The notes below the pieces were generated by a model. It was not told the DNA's origin. It searched no databases and worked only from the letters and a program-made list of their open reading frames with translations. Position numbers and translations under genes: made by a program. From Sanderia malayensis (lineage: Eukaryota > Cnidaria > Scyphozoa > Semaeostomeae > Pelagiidae), in the NCBI GenBank assembly GCA_013076295.1, contig RQOL01000855.1, forward strand, positions 992,001 to 1,056,000: DNA of 64,000 nt, given 5' to 3'. Positions 60,646 through 64,000 of the stretch are shown one piece after another. Positions within the stretch are counted from its first letter, which is position 1. Each line of letters opens with the position of its first letter.

Positions 60646-62467
60646 TTTTTGCCAAGGAAGGGTGCCACATCGTCTCGCGTGAATTCATTCAGCGTGAATA
60701 GTTTTGTAGCCAGATCAATTGGATCAAAACTTTTCAACTCACCAGGTATCGGTGTTTTATTGGGTCTTGCCACGACCATGCCAACATCACTTCTGTACTT
60801 AGCATCAACAGAAGCTGCGGACCTTGGCGAAATTCCCGTGATAAAAGAATCGGATTGACGCTTTCCAAGACCACTGTTATTCAACGATGGAGAATTACTC
60901 GCGAAATAATCATCAGGTGCGCTCACAGCCAGCGATATTCCATGGTCATATCTACTATGCACTGTACCGTCTTCGCTGTCTCTTAACACTACACCGTTAT
61001 TCAACGCATACTCACCACTATCACCGGTAATCACACTGCTATTGTTACTGTAATTCGCTTGGCTGCTGTTAAAAGCGTCTGTTTGTTGCCAGGTATTGTA
61101 ACTGACTCCTGCATTACCACTGCCAGTGTTTCTTGCTGCTCTTGATATCGGCTTCATTTCCTTCAATCTCTCTTGTGTTGACTGCGAGAGCATTGGCCTG
61201 ATATCATTGTCGATACGACTCGGGTGTGTTTTGTCCGTGTAAAAGAAATCCTTGTTGCCCGAGTATCTATTTCGAATATCGGCGCGACCCAGTGAGTTCG
61301 TTCTGTGAAACCCGGTGGCAGGGGCACCGTAGCCACTGCTTTGTAAATCAGCTTCATACGAGGTGTCAATGAAGGTGTCCAAACTTCGAGTGTTGTTCAC
61401 GTTTCGATGCTGATCGTGTTCAAACTGGCGCTGTTGCATGTCCATTGTATTGTTTGGCTGATAAAACTGTACAACGCCATTGCCTTGCTGCAACGGCAGT
61501 CTCACGTGTTGCCCGGCTCTAGCACCGCCACGTAATGTTGATTCTAATTCATCGTGACTGTTGTGAAGCCTGTGGCCGGCGTGTTGTGTGTGACCACCTT
61601 CCAATGCGGCCTGATGTTTCGAGTACGTGTGTCGCAAATCCTGCGCATTCGATATGCTATCCAACCTCTCTTCGCTGTACGCTCCCCGCGTGCTCATCAG
61701 ACCGAGGCCACCGTTTCGTACACCGTGGTGTTGTTGCTGTCTATGAGGCATGGCAGCGGCATTTCTGTTCCACGTGTCATTCGCAGGTCGGACTGTTGTA
61801 CGCTGGTTGTTGTGCGACAGTCGTGGGTCTGTCGCGTATCTGTCGCCTCGATCTACACTTTGCCCGTTCGCTTGGGATTGATTGTAGCCCCAGGTCTGAT
61901 TGTCTTGTTGCGCATATCCCCGATTGTTATCGCCCGCATGTCGGTTGCCTGCACTTCTCTGTGCGTGCGGAAACGGCTGGCCTGATATCTGTCTCATTAT
62001 ATCGTCATTCGGATCAAAATGAGAATTCAATCGCGGTGCGGATCCAAATATCGGCCTACAACCCAGCCGGATTCTCCTCTCTTCCGTCTGGTTCGGTTCC
62101 TTGTTGACTTCTGACTCGGTTTGTTTGACAATGTTGAAATCCACCCGGTCACTCAAATCATCCTCCTTGTCTTTCTCGCGCAAAACACGCACAGCCAAAG
62201 GTGACCGCTTCACCTCGTCCGAATCACCGCCTTCCGCACTCAAATCCACCGGGAGTTTGTCTAGAGATCCGGTCGAACAAAATATTCCATCGGTTCCTAA
62301 CCTATCATAATCCGGACTGCCAACTGTTCTTTGGTAAACGGGTGAATTATGCTTAGTGTTCAATGTTATGCTGGCTGATTTTAGCTTCTGCGTTAACGAA
62401 CTTGCGCTTTCCGTCGACTTGGCCGGCTTCAGGAAAGGCTTGGCCAGCTCTCTACTTTCCGGATCGG
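60646..62467 (-). pseudogene. Duplicated EFA6 large exon, detached from Sec7 exons
   Basis: Identical to the exon at 49,712-51,533, with both splice sites. Downstream on the minus strand there is no Sec7 exon but the Kv exon at 60,375. The donor is phase 2 and that acceptor is phase 0, so splicing across gives a stop within a few codons. Intact sequence, but not part of a working EFA6 unless the assembly is wrong here. Confidence 0.8.
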
Positions 62468-63307
62468 CTAAAAAAAAGGAATATGGATTGACGATAGAAG
62501 AACTACTGGAATGCGAATAAGAACAACAACAACAACACAGGCTTGTGCATATGTACGATCAGACACTCGCAGCTTGCAATTTCGAGGATGTTTACTTCGC
62601 ATTGTTTACAAAACAGCATAATCGTAAGCTTGTTTCACGCACATGAATAAAGCATGAGCAGGCACTGTCCATTCAATCTAATCAGATTTCGATTAAAACG
62701 ATTACAGTCTCTTTGAAAACGATCGGCAAACACATAGCCTCATTTTGTTTGCTGTTGCATACCGCGGCCTCGTTATCACAGCCAGCATTCGCCTTCTTCC
62801 AGGTGTAAGCTAATAAGCTATCCTGGTCGCATAGTTAATACGGATGTCAAGTAGTTGCAAGCATTGCAGCTGTAATATGCCTATGCAACAGCCAATTATA
62901 CTCACGATGGTTCAAGCAACCGAGGGAAAGGAGGGTTGGAATTATCGGGGGCTCCAGGTCTCGGGATATACACGTTATATGTTAGAGGGAGCCACTCTGC
63001 CTACATGCAGAAAGCCGAAAAATATAACATTACACTACAGAAGTTAAGCTTCCCCTTTTGGTTTTGGTTTCTGGCCACAATTTGTAGCAAAATTCAAGGC
63101 TTGATGTTATATTTGTACCCGTGCTATAGAACGTTGAAAATGTGCATTCAAAAATTGGAGCTATCAAGGGAGACCAAAAGGGGTCCAAAAATAAAGGACC
63201 GCCGCGACTAGGCCCTGAGCTTGGTTCTTATAAAAACAAGCGTGCAATGCTGCAATGATAGTAACAATGCAATAATAGAAATGTCTCTATATATATGAAT
63301 GACTTAC

Positions 63308-63355
63308 CAACTGAAAGCGTGAGAATCACTCCGTTTTGAGAGCTCTGAATAAGAT
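63308..63355 (-). pseudogene. Duplicated EFA6 third PDZ exon
   Basis: Copy of exon 52421-52374 (LIQSSQNGVILTLSV) with the same splice sites, part of the large direct repeat. The two preceding PDZ exons would be expected to the right of the window if the duplication is a simple tandem one. Confidence 0.8.
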
Positions 63356-64000
63356 CTACGACTGGAAAGTACGAGAAAAATTACTGATCAATACTTGGGT
63401 AATAAAAAATTAGGACACTACATCCTCATTCTTGACTAAGAATCTGTTTTTGCTCTATCTTTCACTGCGGCCAACAGTTGGAAGTTGCGGTTTTCATTCT
63501 TGAAAATCGATTTACCAACGCCGAAAGAAATCTGCAGAAAGACAGTTCGATAACTATGACCATAGGTGACCACAAAACGTGAATCTCCTAAAAACCGTCG
63601 CAGTTAATATATCAATTATTCAAGTTTGCTATATATTTCCATATATACATACGCATGAAATAACAGCCAAATCTAATGAATGCCAGAAATCGATTTGGTC
63701 TTGTAAAACAAGCTTCAACCTGTTTTGATATTATACACGAGCAGAACATGCAAAATTATGATAATGCACTTCACTGTCTTGAAATATTTCGAAATTTGCA
63801 AACTTTATCTTCAGCTGTCTTCTCTAATTGTAAACTACCTAACCTTGATTGGCTTGCTAATACAACAGGTTATCACAACTAATTATATTCCCTGTCTCAT
63901 TAATGTGTGTAAACAAAACTGTCCTTAGATAATGATTGTCTGTTCTGTAACTATAACATCGGGAAACTTGGGCAGACGCAGGTGCTGACATTCAATGTAT

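Larger units (their letters stand above)
60380..64000. repeat. Large direct repeat, copy 2 (runs off window)
   Basis: The apparently exact second copy of 49,446-53,066. The left border is sharp at 60,379/60,380 (position 60,379 is C, the matching 49,445 is A). The right border is beyond the window. Beyond the duplicated EFA6 exons it contains only EFA6 intron sequence. Confidence 0.95.

Noticed and set aside
60265..63355. A novel fused PDZ/EFA6-potassium channel gene
   Set aside because: The phases do not match (phase 2 donor to phase 0 acceptor). A tandem duplication or misassembly explains the arrangement better.

Overview
The window is animal nuclear DNA. It holds intron-rich genes with GT-AG junctions, animal-type genes (a Kv2/Shab-like potassium channel, an EFA6/PSD-type Arf6 exchange factor with an N-terminal PDZ domain, and a HACL2/ILVBL-type ThDP enzyme), short DNA-transposon relics, a LINE 3' end and minisatellites. 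The phylum cannot be fixed from the sequence. A marine invertebrate fits best, and a vertebrate is unlikely given the short introns and the PDZ-containing EFA6. I built the exon models by hand from splice sites and checked them by reading-phase closure; no RNA or homology search was available.

Region 1 (1-33.2 kb) is a cluster of three secreted, low-complexity genes. Gene G1 (minus, start codon at 13,688, running off the left edge) has a signal peptide and 23 further exons in the window. Every complete internal exon is flanked by phase-1 introns. It carries His/Gly pentapeptide and heptapeptide arrays in a 3,240-base exon. Gene G2 (plus, 16,199-19,756) is intronless and encodes a secreted, disordered, charged, Gln/Lys-rich protein. 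Gene G3 (plus, 22,004-33,241, 21 exons, about 1,815 aa) repeats a composite module five times: a short Trp exon followed by a von Willebrand A domain. Gly/Ala linkers and a 400-residue silk-like exon join these modules. The three look like parts of an extracellular scaffold (matrix, cuticle, mineral or adhesive), but that role is inference.

Region 2 (34-58 kb, minus strand) holds two housekeeping-type genes: HACL2/ILVBL (41,861 to 34,021, 19 exons, about 623 aa) and EFA6/PSD (57,995 to 43,580, 20 exons, about 1,118 aa: PDZ, long disordered exon, Sec7, PH, coiled coil). Six copies of a palindromic MITE-like element, a second GC-rich palindromic element, a LINE 3' end and a degenerate tRNA lie among their introns and flanks.

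Region 3 (58.8-64 kb) has the last two exons of a Kv2-like channel. Only 5 bp upstream of the first of these, the sequence switches to an apparently exact second copy of EFA6 positions 49,446-53,066, which runs to the window end at 60,380-64,000 (offset 10,934). This is the junction expected of a 10.9-kb tandem duplication, either very recent or an assembly artefact. It leaves this channel copy without its 5' exons and duplicates two EFA6 exons.
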